From: Streptomyces africanus
GTDB taxonomy: Bacteria > Actinomycetota > Actinomycetes > Streptomycetales > Streptomycetaceae
Direction of reading: 5' to 3'
Length of the DNA stretch: 35,199 nucleotides
Assembly (NCBI RefSeq): GCF_002150735.1
Contig: NZ_MUKA01000232.1
Location: 1 to 35,199, forward strand
Of this stretch, positions 6,661-13,568 are shown one piece after another. The first letter of the stretch is position 1. Each line of letters opens with the position of its first letter. A program made the position numbers and the translations under genes. The notes beneath the pieces are model-generated. The model ran no database searches and was not told where the DNA came from. It worked only from the letters and a program-made list of their open reading frames with translations.

Positions 6661-8285
6661 GGGGACCTCCTTGTGCGGTGGGAGAGGGAGCGCACGGCCG
6701 TCCTGCGGAGCACCGTGCCAGGACGGTGCTTCGTGAGGACGCCATCACGCAGTACGGGGCGGCCGTTGACGAGGACGTGACGAGTGCCCACGGCATAAGA
6801 CAGCGGCGCGTCAAAGGTGGCGGTGTCGCTGACCGTCTCGGGATCGAAAACGGCGAGGTCGGCGACCATTCCTTCGCTCAGGATGCCTCGGTCGGTGAGG
6901 CCGAGGCGAGCGGCGGGCAGCGCGCTCATCTTGTGGACGGCCTCCTGGAGCGTGAGAACCTGGCCGTCGCGGGTGTACCGGGACAGGACCCGGGCGAACG
7001 TACCGAAGTGACGGGGGTGGGGGTTGCCGTCGGTGGCGGTGTCCAGTACCCAGCTGTCACTGGCGACTGCGCTGCGGTGGTGGCGTAGCACTGTTTCCAC
7101 ATCCGCCTCGGACATTGCATGGTTGATGATCCAGACCAGGGCCTTGTGCGCGCGCAGTACGTCGAGGGATGCCTCGGCCGGATCGCGGCCGGTGGCGGCG
7201 GCGATGTCCTGGACCGTGCTTCCCACCCACGAGGAGTAGCGGCCCGGCGGCATCGAAGCGATGACGGTGCTTTCGGGAAGGAAGGTGTGTCCGGTCTTCG
7301 CCCGGAGCTCCGAGGTGATCGCCTCGCGGGTCTTCGGGTTCTCCAGTCGGGCGAGGAGCGCGTCGCGACCGCCGTCCAGCGCCCAGTCGGGAAGGCGTGA
7401 GGTGAGCCGGGTGGAGGAGGCGGCGTAGGGGTAGACATCGCACGCCACGTCCACTCCTTCCGCGGCAGCGGAGTCGATGAGGGTCAGCGCCTCGTGCACC
7501 TTGCCGTGGTTGGCGGGGCCCAGGGCCTTAAGGTGCGAGATCTGTAGGCGCACGCCGCTGCGTCGGGCGGTTTCCAGAGCTTCGGTCACGGCCTCGACGA
7601 GATGGTCGCCCTCGTCGCGTATATGGGTGCTGTAGAGCAGTCCGGCCTGCCGAGCCTCGGTGGCCAGCGCCACGACCTCGTCGGTGTCGGCGAACGACCC
7701 GGGGGCATAGATGAGTCCGGTGGACAGACCGAACACCCCCTGTTCGGCAGCCCTGGCGAGGAGCTTGCGCATGAGGGCGGTCTCGTCGGCTGTCGCGGGG
7801 CGCCGTTCGGTGCCGACAGCGGCCACGCGGAGGGCCGCGTGGCCGACGAGGGCGGCGAGGTTGACGCACGGTTCGGCCTCCTCCACCGCGCGTGCGAATC
7901 CGTCGAAGTCCTCCCAGGGCATGTCGACGGTGCTGAGGTTGCCGCGTGCGAGCGTGGTGTGCCACGCGTGTCGCCGCTCGGGTGTGATGGGGAAGGGGGA
8001 AGCGCCGCAGTTGCCCGTGACGATGGTGGTGACGCCCTGTCTGATGCACGTTTCGGCGCTGGGCGCGTCGCACACGGTGTAGTCGGCGTGCGAGTGCAGG
8101 TCGACAAAGCCGGGCGCGACGACGTGGCCGGTGCAGTCGAGTACCTCCCGTGCGGTGGCGTGAGGCGTGGCCCGTCCGAGAAAGACGATGCGGTCGTCCC
8201 GGATGCCGACATCTGCCCGTCGGACCGGGCCGGGGGTGCCGTCGATGACGGTACCGCCGACGGCGAGTACATCGAATTCGTTCAA
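6657..8285 (-). CDS. D-aminoacylase (N-acyl-D-amino-acid deacylase)
   Basis: A 542-aa amidohydrolase-superfamily enzyme expected to hydrolyse N-acyl-D-amino acids to the free D-amino acid and a carboxylate. Metal ligands line up with the known D-aminoacylase set: His64 and His66 in DLHSHAD, Cys93 in TGNCGASPF, His221 in STHIRDEG, His251 in QISHLKALG, and the late Asp in VASDSWV. The N- and C-terminal parts (LNEFDVLAVGGTVIDGT; GMVADLAVFDPETV) form the small beta-sandwich of the superfamily. The start is a TTG at 8285 with GAAGGAAG 4 nt upstream; earlier codons in the frame lack homology. It overlaps the 60-codon ORF (TTGA) and the 88-codon ORF (GTGA). Dihydroorotase or hydantoinase identity is excluded by the Cys ligand and the lack of a carboxylated-Lys motif. 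Confidence 0.93.
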   Translation of the reverse strand: MNEFDVLAVGGTVIDGTPGPVRRADVGIRDDRIVFLGRATPHATAREVLDCTGHVVAPGFVDLHSHADYTVCDAPSAETCIRQGVTTIVTGNCGASPFPITPERRHAWHTTLARGNLSTVDMPWEDFDGFARAVEEAEPCVNLAALVGHAALRVAAVGTERRPATADETALMRKLLARAAEQGVFGLSTGLIYAPGSFADTDEVVALATEARQAGLLYSTHIRDEGDHLVEAVTEALETARRSGVRLQISHLKALGPANHGKVHEALTLIDSAAAEGVDVACDVYPYAASSTRLTSRLPDWALDGGRDALLARLENPKTREAITSELRAKTGHTFLPESTVIASMPPGRYSSWVGSTVQDIAAATGRDPAEASLDVLRAHKALVWIINHAMSEADVETVLRHHRSAVASDSWVLDTATDGNPHPRHFGTFARVLSRYTRDGQVLTLQEAVHKMSALPAARLGLTDRGILSEGMVADLAVFDPETVSDTATFDAPLSYAVGTRHVLVNGRPVLRDGVLTKHRPGTVLRRTAVRSLSHRTRRSP

Positions 8286-8464
8286 CTTTCTTCCTTCGCA
8301 GTGGAGTTGGGTTCGGGTGCCGACAACGAGGCGAATGTCGGTGTGGCGATCAGTCCCGCTACGGCAACGGCGTAGGGTGCCGCCTGCTTGGCCGCGGGCA
8401 AACGGCGAGCGGGTGTCGTCGCAACCTCGGTCAGTGCCACGATCGGGTTTCTGTCTGTACACAT
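8282..8464 (-). CDS. 60-codon ORF coupled to decarboxylase and D-aminoacylase genes
   Basis: ATG start inside the end of the decarboxylase gene (34-nt overlap) and a TGA that overlaps the TTG start of D-aminoacylase. No homologue was recognised. The peptide has basic residues (ARRLPAAKQ), a hydrophobic stretch APYAVAVAGLIATPTFASLS at about residues 29-48 and a polar tail EPNSTAKEES, so it resembles a signal-anchor peptide or a decayed N terminus of a secreted protein. No good ribosome site precedes it. It may be a small membrane protein, a coupling leader or noise; I consider expression possible because of the exact overlaps. Confidence 0.35.
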   Translation of the reverse strand: MCTDRNPIVALTEVATTPARRLPAAKQAAPYAVAVAGLIATPTFASLSAPEPNSTAKEES

Positions 8465-9849
8465 CGCGCGGGGGCCGGGGTGCCCGCGTGGGCCGGGGTG
8501 CTGTCCACGTCACTGAAGAGGAGTGCGTCTGCCTGGTCGACGCCGCTTTCCGCCAGGATCTCGACGAGGGTCTGTTCCGGGCGGACCGCGGCGAACCGTA
8601 TGTCCGATTCGCGTGTGGTGAAGCCGTGTACGGCGGGCCGGGCGAGACTGTTGTACGACCAGGGGGAGGAGAAGTAGTAACCGCCGGTGTCCAGCAGCAC
8701 CACGACGTCCCCAGGTGCCAGTTCGGGCAGCTTGCGTCCGCGGGCTACGAGGTCCCCGGCGAAACAGCACGGGCCCGCGACATCCTGGACCCGCTCCGGA
8801 GCAAGCTTGGGCTTGCCGTCGGAGTCGTACACCGCCATCCGCAGCGGCCACGCCTCCGGCATGAAGACGGTGCGGGTGGCGATGTGCGCGCCCGCGTGTG
8901 TCAGCGCGATGCGGCGGCCGCCGGCGTCTTTGGTGTACTCCACGACCGCGGCCGTGAAGCCGTTCTTGGCGACCAGTGAACGACCGAATTCGGTTACCAG
9001 GTCGTAGCGCCCGCCCAGGAGTTCGGGAACGGAGGCGCGCAGCTGCCGGACGTAGTCCGCGTAGGTCGGGCGGATCTCGTCGTCGTCGAAGTTGACCGGC
9101 AGGCCGCCGCCGATATCCAGACTGGTCACCTGCTGCCGGCCCGCCATCGCGTTGATCTCCTCGGCGAGTTCGTACGCGGCGCGCACTCCCTGGCCGATGA
9201 GCTCCAGGGAGCAGCCTTGCGAACCGACGTGCACGTGCAGCCGAGTGAGCCAGGGCCGCTCGGCGAAAGCCTTGAGGATGCGCTTCCGTGCTCCTGCATC
9301 TCGCAGTGGCACGCCGAACTTCGAGCTGAGCGAGGCGGTGCTCATCGCGTCGATGGCTCCGGCGCCGACCTGTGGGTTGATCCGCAGCCCGAGCACCGAG
9401 GTGCTCTCGCTCACAGCGAGTAGTTCGCCGATGCGGTCCAACTCGGGAAAGTTGTCGGCGTTCACCGCCACTCCCAAGGCGAGCGCGTCGGCCAGCTCGG
9501 CGCGGGTCTTCGCGGGTGAGTCCAGCACGATGCGTTCCGGCGGGAAGTCGGCAGCGACGGCCTGGGCGAGTTCGCCCGGGCTGGCGACCTCGCACCCCAT
9601 GCCGGACCGGGCGAGCAGGCGCAGCACGGGGACCAAAGGCGCGGCCTTGGCGGCGAACGTGTGCAGCACTGGCGCGTCGCCAAAGGCTCGTCGGAGGTCG
9701 CGCACGGACTCCTGGATCCCGTCGGCGTCCAAGAACCCCGCCGCCACATGGGCGGGGCCGATCAGACCGGACCGCACCGCCTCGCGGACAGCTCGGTCAC
9801 GCTGCTGCCGACGGCCGTCAGTGTCTTGATCGACTTGCGTGATCCTCAC
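8431..9849 (-). CDS. PLP-dependent decarboxylase, LysA/ornithine decarboxylase fold type III
   Basis: A 472-aa enzyme of the diaminopimelate/ornithine/arginine decarboxylase-2 family (alanine-racemase fold). PLP Lys68 sits in HTFAAKAAPLVPVL; other family marks are EVASPGEL near residue 88, HVGSQ at 207-211, the phosphate-binding GGGLPVNF at 247-254, EFGRSLVAKNG at 287-297 (normally EPGR), CCFAGD at 361-366 (the Cys-x-x-x-x-Asp substrate loop from the partner subunit) and DTGGYYFS at about 387-394. It is divergent from true LysA and resembles the Y4yA-like group. DAP decarboxylase and D-ornithine/lysine decarboxylase of this fold act on a D-carbon, so a D-amino acid substrate would fit the neighbouring D-aminoacylase (inference). 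GTG start at 9849 with GAGGAGG 9 nt upstream; first gene of the operon, divergent from the Lrp gene. Confidence 0.9.
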   Translation of the reverse strand: MRITQVDQDTDGRRQQRDRAVREAVRSGLIGPAHVAAGFLDADGIQESVRDLRRAFGDAPVLHTFAAKAAPLVPVLRLLARSGMGCEVASPGELAQAVAADFPPERIVLDSPAKTRAELADALALGVAVNADNFPELDRIGELLAVSESTSVLGLRINPQVGAGAIDAMSTASLSSKFGVPLRDAGARKRILKAFAERPWLTRLHVHVGSQGCSLELIGQGVRAAYELAEEINAMAGRQQVTSLDIGGGLPVNFDDDEIRPTYADYVRQLRASVPELLGGRYDLVTEFGRSLVAKNGFTAAVVEYTKDAGGRRIALTHAGAHIATRTVFMPEAWPLRMAVYDSDGKPKLAPERVQDVAGPCCFAGDLVARGRKLPELAPGDVVVLLDTGGYYFSSPWSYNSLARPAVHGFTTRESDIRFAAVRPEQTLVEILAESGVDQADALLFSDVDSTPAHAGTPAPARCVQTETRSWH

Positions 9850-9993
9850 GATCTCGGACCTCCTCGGTGCCCCCAGAGTGTTTGGGCCACCAGAATCGGC
9901 AGGCTTCGTGGAACGACTCTCGATACGCAGCATTCCGTCACGACAGGCGAATGGGCGCCTATACGCAGCTCGTACACGGTGATAGGAAGAGGC
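9850..9993. promoter_or_regulatory. Divergent promoter region with repeats, probable Lrp operator
   Basis: The 144-bp gap between the decarboxylase operon and the Lrp gene holds a 9-bp direct repeat ATACGCAGC at 9923-9931 and 9961-9969 (38 bp apart) flanking an inverted repeat AGGCG...CGCCT at 9945-9960. Lrp proteins bind as multimers to such spaced sites; binding here is inferred. Confidence 0.5.
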
Positions 9994-11019
9994 ATGCCGC
10001 ACGATTCCGTCGATGAGAAAGACCTGGAGCTGATCAATGCGCTCCAGCTCTCGCCGCGCGCCTCCTGGGCTCAGCTGGCCGGGGCGCTCGCGCTCGATCC
10101 GGTGACTGTGGCACGCCGCTGGGAGCGGCTGGCCGAGGCGGGACTGGCGTGGGTCACCTGTGTGGCCGGCACGGCCCTGCACAGCGAGTTCTGCATGGTG
10201 TACATCGAGATCGATTGCGTTCCCGGCCGGCTGGACGACATCGCCACCGCGTTGAGTGCCGAGCCCCACGTGCGCTACGTCCACCACCTCACAGGCATGT
10301 ACGGGCTGCTGGTCGTGGCGACGTTGCGCACATCCGCGGAGGTGTCGGCGTACCTGCGCGGCACGCTAGGGCAGCTGTCCGGTGTCCGGGCGTATCGGGC
10401 GGAGATACGGACCGTGGGCTACGGCGAGCCGAGCCGATGGCGTCTGCGCAGCCTCGAACTGTCACAGCGACGCGCATTGGAACTGGCCGGCACACCGTCC
10501 ACCACGGTGGGAGGTGCCCGGATGGATGCTGTGGACCGGAAGCTGTTCCGGCTGCTGCACGAGGACGGCCGCATGTCCTACACCGCGATCGCCGACCGCG
10601 CCGGGATCAGCGAGCCCACCGCGCGCCGCCGCGTCAAGCGCCTGCTGACCGGCCGGTTGCTCAGGCTGCGCTGCGAGATGGCGCAGTCCCTGTCGGGCTG
10701 GCCGCACTCGGCCGTACTGTGGGCGAGCGTGGCACCGCAGCACATGGAGTCCACGGCACGCTCACTTACAGCGCTCCCTGACGTACGCCTGTGCTGCGCC
10801 CTTACGGGAGAGCGGAACCTCCTGCTGATGGTCTGGCTGCGATCGCTCGGGAATCTGCCGCAACTGGAGGCGACGATCACAGAGCGCTCTCGAGATCTCT
10901 CCATCGTGGACCGGGCCGTCTGCCTGCACACCGTGAATCACATGGGCCGACTGCTCGACAGCGAGGGGCGCAGCGTCGGGTATGTGGCGCCCAAAGTGGG
11001 GGACTTCCTGGACGCCTGA
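9994..11019 (+). CDS. Lrp/AsnC regulator with two tandem HTH-RAM units
   Basis: A 341-aa transcription factor, twice the usual Lrp length. Unit 1: winged HTH at about 10-55 (DLELINALQLSPRASWAQLA, DPVTVARRWERLAEAGL) followed by a RAM-like effector domain (VYIEIDCVPGRLDDIATAL, VHHLTGMYGLLVVATL). Unit 2: a second HTH beginning near residue 172 (MDAVDRKLFRLLHEDGRMSY, GISEPTARRRVKRL) and a second effector domain (LCCALTGERNLLLMVWL). The fused dimer arrangement is known in actinobacteria. ATG at 9994 with GGAAGAGG upstream. Being divergent from the D-aminoacylase operon, it very likely senses an amino acid or acyl-amino acid and controls that operon and itself. The 3' end abuts the NACHT pseudogene. 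Confidence 0.92.
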   Translation: MPHDSVDEKDLELINALQLSPRASWAQLAGALALDPVTVARRWERLAEAGLAWVTCVAGTALHSEFCMVYIEIDCVPGRLDDIATALSAEPHVRYVHHLTGMYGLLVVATLRTSAEVSAYLRGTLGQLSGVRAYRAEIRTVGYGEPSRWRLRSLELSQRRALELAGTPSTTVGGARMDAVDRKLFRLLHEDGRMSYTAIADRAGISEPTARRRVKRLLTGRLLRLRCEMAQSLSGWPHSAVLWASVAPQHMESTARSLTALPDVRLCCALTGERNLLLMVWLRSLGNLPQLEATITERSRDLSIVDRAVCLHTVNHMGRLLDSEGRSVGYVAPKVGDFLDA

Positions 11020-11029
11020 AAGGCCATGG

Positions 11030-11623
11030 AAGACGCCTGGGAATCTGGAGCGGGCGTTGAAGAAGTGACCACGAATGTGCGCCCGTGTAGGCCGCCAAGA
11101 GCCGCTCGAGCCAGTCCCGCGTAGCACTCCGCTGCTCTTGGGGGACCTCGTCGATGCCGTCGACCAGGACGAGTGCCTCGCCTCTGGCGAGTACGTCATC
11201 GGCCCAGCCCTCCGGCTGCGAGGCGGCCAGGGGGCTCCGACCGCGGACAGGAAATCCTGCGGCTCCGGAAGGGGCCCACGCCGCACCGGCGTCCGCAGGG
11301 GCAGGACGAACGGAATCCGCCCCCGCCAGTCGCCCAGTTCCTTCGGCAGTTCATCGCGTGCCGTGGCGACAGCCAGCCATTGAAGCAGCGTTGCATTTGC
11401 GCTGCCGGCGAGCCCTCGCAGAAGTACCCGTCGGCAGTCGGCCAACGCGTGCTCCGCACGCTTCACGACAACGGAGGGCCGATCATCCGTTTCCTCGCTG
11501 CCTACAGGCCAGGCCGTCGGCTGCTCCCCCAGTTCCAAGCTCAAGTGCGCCGCGTCCAGCGGCCAATGCGCACGTTCTGGGCGACCCAGGTCCAGCCCTA
11601 CTACAGTCAGTTGGGAATTCCGC
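11030..11623 (-). pseudogene. NACHT-type NTPase, frameshifted and truncated
   Basis: The reverse strand, read across two or three frames, gives a NACHT ATPase core. The first part, LTVVGLDLGRPERAHWPLDA, leads to a degenerate Walker A (VLLRGLAGSANATLLQWLAV) in which the GKT/S triplet expected in GxAGSGKTT is replaced, then IPFVLPLRTPVRRGPLPEPQ. After a frameshift near 11230 the Walker B appears (ALVLVDGIDEVPQEQR, about 11135-11190), and after another the sensor strand (VVTS). Nothing follows, so the sensor/repeat region is missing. NACHT proteins in Streptomyces are STAND-type ATPases, many of them anti-phage. The 5' end is cut by the IS701-type end at 11624; reading upstream in this frame enters IS sequence. 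Not functional. Confidence 0.78.
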
Positions 11624-11640
11624 CTGTGGATCGTGATCTT
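11624..11640. repeat. IS701-type terminal inverted repeat (second copy)
   Basis: CTGTGGATCGTGATCTT read inward, one mismatch from the repeat at 3364-3380. Here it precedes the transposase start, there it follows the transposase stop, as expected for the two ends of one IS family. Confidence 0.75.
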
Positions 11641-11780
11641 GCTGGTGAGGGCCGGTGCGGGAACGGGCGCGGCCACCGTTGATCATCGTGACTTGTGTGG
11701 AGTAACGATGAGACGGTGGCCGCAGGGCACGGCATAGATCCCGTCCGTTGGCGGGAGGCGTTCGAGGTGGCCATGGGCCG
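11624..11780 (+). mobile_element. Truncated IS701-type element, 5' end
   Basis: It begins with an inverted repeat (11624-11640) and carries the leader and first about 29 codons of a transposase on the plus strand, then breaks into an MFS gene. It interrupts the NACHT pseudogene on its left. Confidence 0.75.
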
Positions 11781-11782
11781 AA
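11695..11782 (+). pseudogene. IS701-family transposase, N-terminal fragment
   Basis: The GTG-started frame reads SNDETVAAGHGIDPVRW then REAFEVAMGRI, the N terminus of Streptomyces IS701-type transposases, which continues in intact copies with an Arg-rich RFARVEP-type segment. Here it breaks after about 29 codons, near 11782, directly into the middle of an MFS gene. Complementary to the C-terminal piece at 3380-3868, although the two need not come from the same copy. Confidence 0.72.
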
Positions 11783-12693
11783 TTGGCGTCGCTCACGGCG
11801 GCGCTGGCCATCGGCCCCCTCATGGCCGGAGTGATCCTCGACCACTTCGCGTGGCGTTGGATCTACCTCCTGCCCATCCCCGCCTCGCTGCTCGCCATGG
11901 CATGCGCGGCGAAGATGCCGGCCGACTCCCGCGCCCCGGGCGCGCGCCGACTGGACTGGCCGGGCCAGATCACCGCGGCACTGGCGATCACCGCCCTGGT
12001 GTACGGGATCATCGAAGGCGGCGTCGCCTCCTTAACGGACGAGAAGGTGATGGTGGCACTGTCCACCGCCGCGGTCGGCACCGTTCGTTCGGATCCCTGG
12101 CCTGGCGGCTGGTTCTGCTCGGCCTGGGCATGGCCTTCGTCATCACCCCGATGACCGCCACCGCGGTCAGCTCGGTAGCGCACCACCAGGCCGGCATGGC
12201 CGCGGCCGACAACAACGCCTTCCGCCAGGTCGGCGCCGCCCTCGGCCCCGCCGCCCTCGGCGCCCTGCTGTCGTCCGAGGCCGTGGACGCCCTGCCCGGT
12301 CACCTCGCCGACGCCGGTCTGACCGAAGCGACGGTCCGGCACGCCACCGCGGTCGCGGACACCGGCGGACCGAGCGCCCTCGGCGGCACGGATTTCGGCG
12401 CCGGCACTCCTCGTGTCCTGGGTGCCCTGTCCGAGGCGTTCCTCGACGGACTCCGGCTGTGCCTGATCGTCTCCGCCGTCCTGGTCCTGCTGGCCGCCGT
12501 CGTCGGGGTGTTCCTGCTGCGCCGTCCCCAGCACCCGGCCCCTCCGGCCACCGGCGGCTACAGTGCCGTCCATGGCCGTCACGCCGCCGGGAACCCCGGC
12601 ACGACCGGCCGCGCACCGGCACAGCCTCAGGGCCCTGGGGCGCACGCGCCCGCACCCGGGTCCGCCCTGCAGGCCAACCATCAGGAGGGGTGA
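11781..12693 (+). pseudogene. DHA2-type MFS exporter, 5'-truncated with internal deletion
   Basis: This is the remnant of a 14-TM drug exporter. The first frame starts in mid-protein (LASLTAALAIGPLMAGVIL, HFAWRWIYLLPIPASLLAM, then ITAALAITALVYGIIEGG) to about 12085, where a frameshift plus loss of roughly 100-130 codons joins it to the C-terminal part in another frame (LVLLGLGMAFVITPMTATAV, GMAAADNNAFRQVGAALGPA, LCLIVSAVLVLLAAVVGVF), ending at 12693. The 5' part was replaced by the IS701-type fragment. GC bias remains strong in both pieces, so decay is recent. The gene lies next to a truncated Lrp gene, perhaps its former regulator. Confidence 0.82.
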
Positions 12694-12778
12694 CGCCAAC
12701 GGTCACCGGTCCCGGGCCACACGTGCGCTGCACTACGACATACCGTGAGCATCACCTTCTCGCAGCAGGAGACAGCCG

Positions 12779-13240
12779 GTGGAGTCCCCTTCCCTCGACG
12801 CCCTCGACCGGAAGCTGCTCCACGCCCTCCAGGTCGACGGACGGGCGCCGTTCAGCCGTATCGCCGAGGTCCTCGGAGTGTCCGACCAGACCATCGCCCG
12901 CCGCTTCCGCAAGCTGCGCACCACCGCCGGGCTGAGGGTGGTCGGCATGACCGACGAGCGCCTGCTCGGCCGGCAGGCCTGGATCGTCCGGCTGCGCTGC
13001 ACCCCCGACGTAGCCGAACAGCTCGCGAAGGCCCTGGCCCGGCGCTCCGACATCTCGCCCTTGCTCCAGGCGGGTCCGGTTCCAGTCATCAGCCGTCAAC
13101 GGGAGCAGTCGTCACGAGTTGACCGGATGCCGCCTCCGTTTTACCCTCGAAGCATGCGGAGCCAGCCTCCGTTTTTCGTGGGCCGACAGAACGCAGGAGA
13201 CGGGCAGGCGTATGAGCGACAAGGGACAGCAGGGGCGTGA
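12779..13240 (+). pseudogene. Lrp/AsnC regulator, truncated after about 95 codons
   Basis: GTG start with AGGAG 8 nt upstream. Residues 1-55 form a clear Lrp HTH (LDALDRKLLHALQVDGRAPF, VLGVSDQTIARRFRKLR), followed by the first effector strands (AWIVRLRCTPDVAEQLAKAL, ARRSDIS). At about 13065 the homology ends; the remaining codons to the stop at 13240 are promoter and coding sequence of the next locus read out of context. A normal Lrp protein would need another 50 or more residues for ligand binding and oligomerisation, so this one could at most bind DNA. Confidence 0.72.
13131..13176. promoter_or_regulatory. Repeated GCCTCCGTTTT motif, probable TetR operator region
   Basis: GCCTCCGTTTT occurs at 13133-13143 and 13166-13176, 33 bp apart (about three helical turns). 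The second copy lies in an inverted repeat CGGAG-N5-CTCCG. It precedes the TetR stub and has the look of a TetR autoregulatory site. Confidence 0.5.
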
Positions 13241-13298
13241 GCCCCGTGCGGACGTCCAGCGCAATCCCACCGTGCGGGCCACGCACGGCAGTCCGTGA
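13212..13298 (+). pseudogene. TetR-family regulator, N-terminal stub of 28 codons
   Basis: ATG with AGGAG about 13 nt upstream encodes MSDKGQQGREPRADVQRN, the arginine-rich N-terminal arm typical of TetR regulators directly before the HTH. The expected continuation (R-x-x-I/V-L-x-A-A) is replaced by PTVRATHGSP and a stop. The DNA-binding and ligand domains are gone. Confidence 0.55.
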
Positions 13299-13432
13299 AG
13301 GGGTACGACCTGTTCCTCGCGGCTGTCTGTGTTGCCTGGAGCAGCGGCACCGGCGCCACCGACGAAGAATCACTCGGCCGTCCGTGCGCTCTCATCGAGA
13401 GCGGATACCGCGAACAGGACAACGAGGAGTAG
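13295..13432 (+). CDS. 45-aa ORF of unknown origin
   Basis: GTG overlapping the TetR stub stop as GTGA. Product begins VKGYDLFLAAVCVAWSSG and ends in an acidic tail REQDNEE. It has reasonable codon bias but no recognised family and no independent ribosome site. It may be the out-of-context end of a deleted gene. Confidence 0.25.
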   Translation: MKGYDLFLAAVCVAWSSGTGATDEESLGRPCALIESGYREQDNEE

Positions 13433-13524
13433 GCCATCGGCCGCTCTCCTTGCAGCCGGATGCCGGCCCCCTCGGTCATTCCTGCGGTGTCGCATGCCCG
13501 CGCACAGTCATCCATCACACCCTG

Positions 13525-13546
13525 GCCACCCCTTCAAGGGGGTGGC
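13525..13546. promoter_or_regulatory. Strong hairpin in leader of the oxidoreductase gene
   Basis: GCCACCCC-ttcaag-GGGGTGGC is a perfect 8-bp stem ending 22 nt before the ATG at 13569. It may be an operator, a leader structure or an old terminator. No T tract follows. Confidence 0.4.
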
Positions 13547-13568
13547 GCAAACACGAGAGGGATGAATC

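Noticed and set aside
10762..11676. 304-codon minus-strand ORF as an intact protein
   Set aside because: It mixes IS sequence, one NACHT segment and antisense of the Lrp gene; the NACHT Walker B lies in a different frame.
3364..11780. A functional composite transposon around the D-aminoacylase operon
   Set aside because: Each flank has only one IS end and an incomplete transposase; neither can mobilise the segment now. Only a past role is supported.
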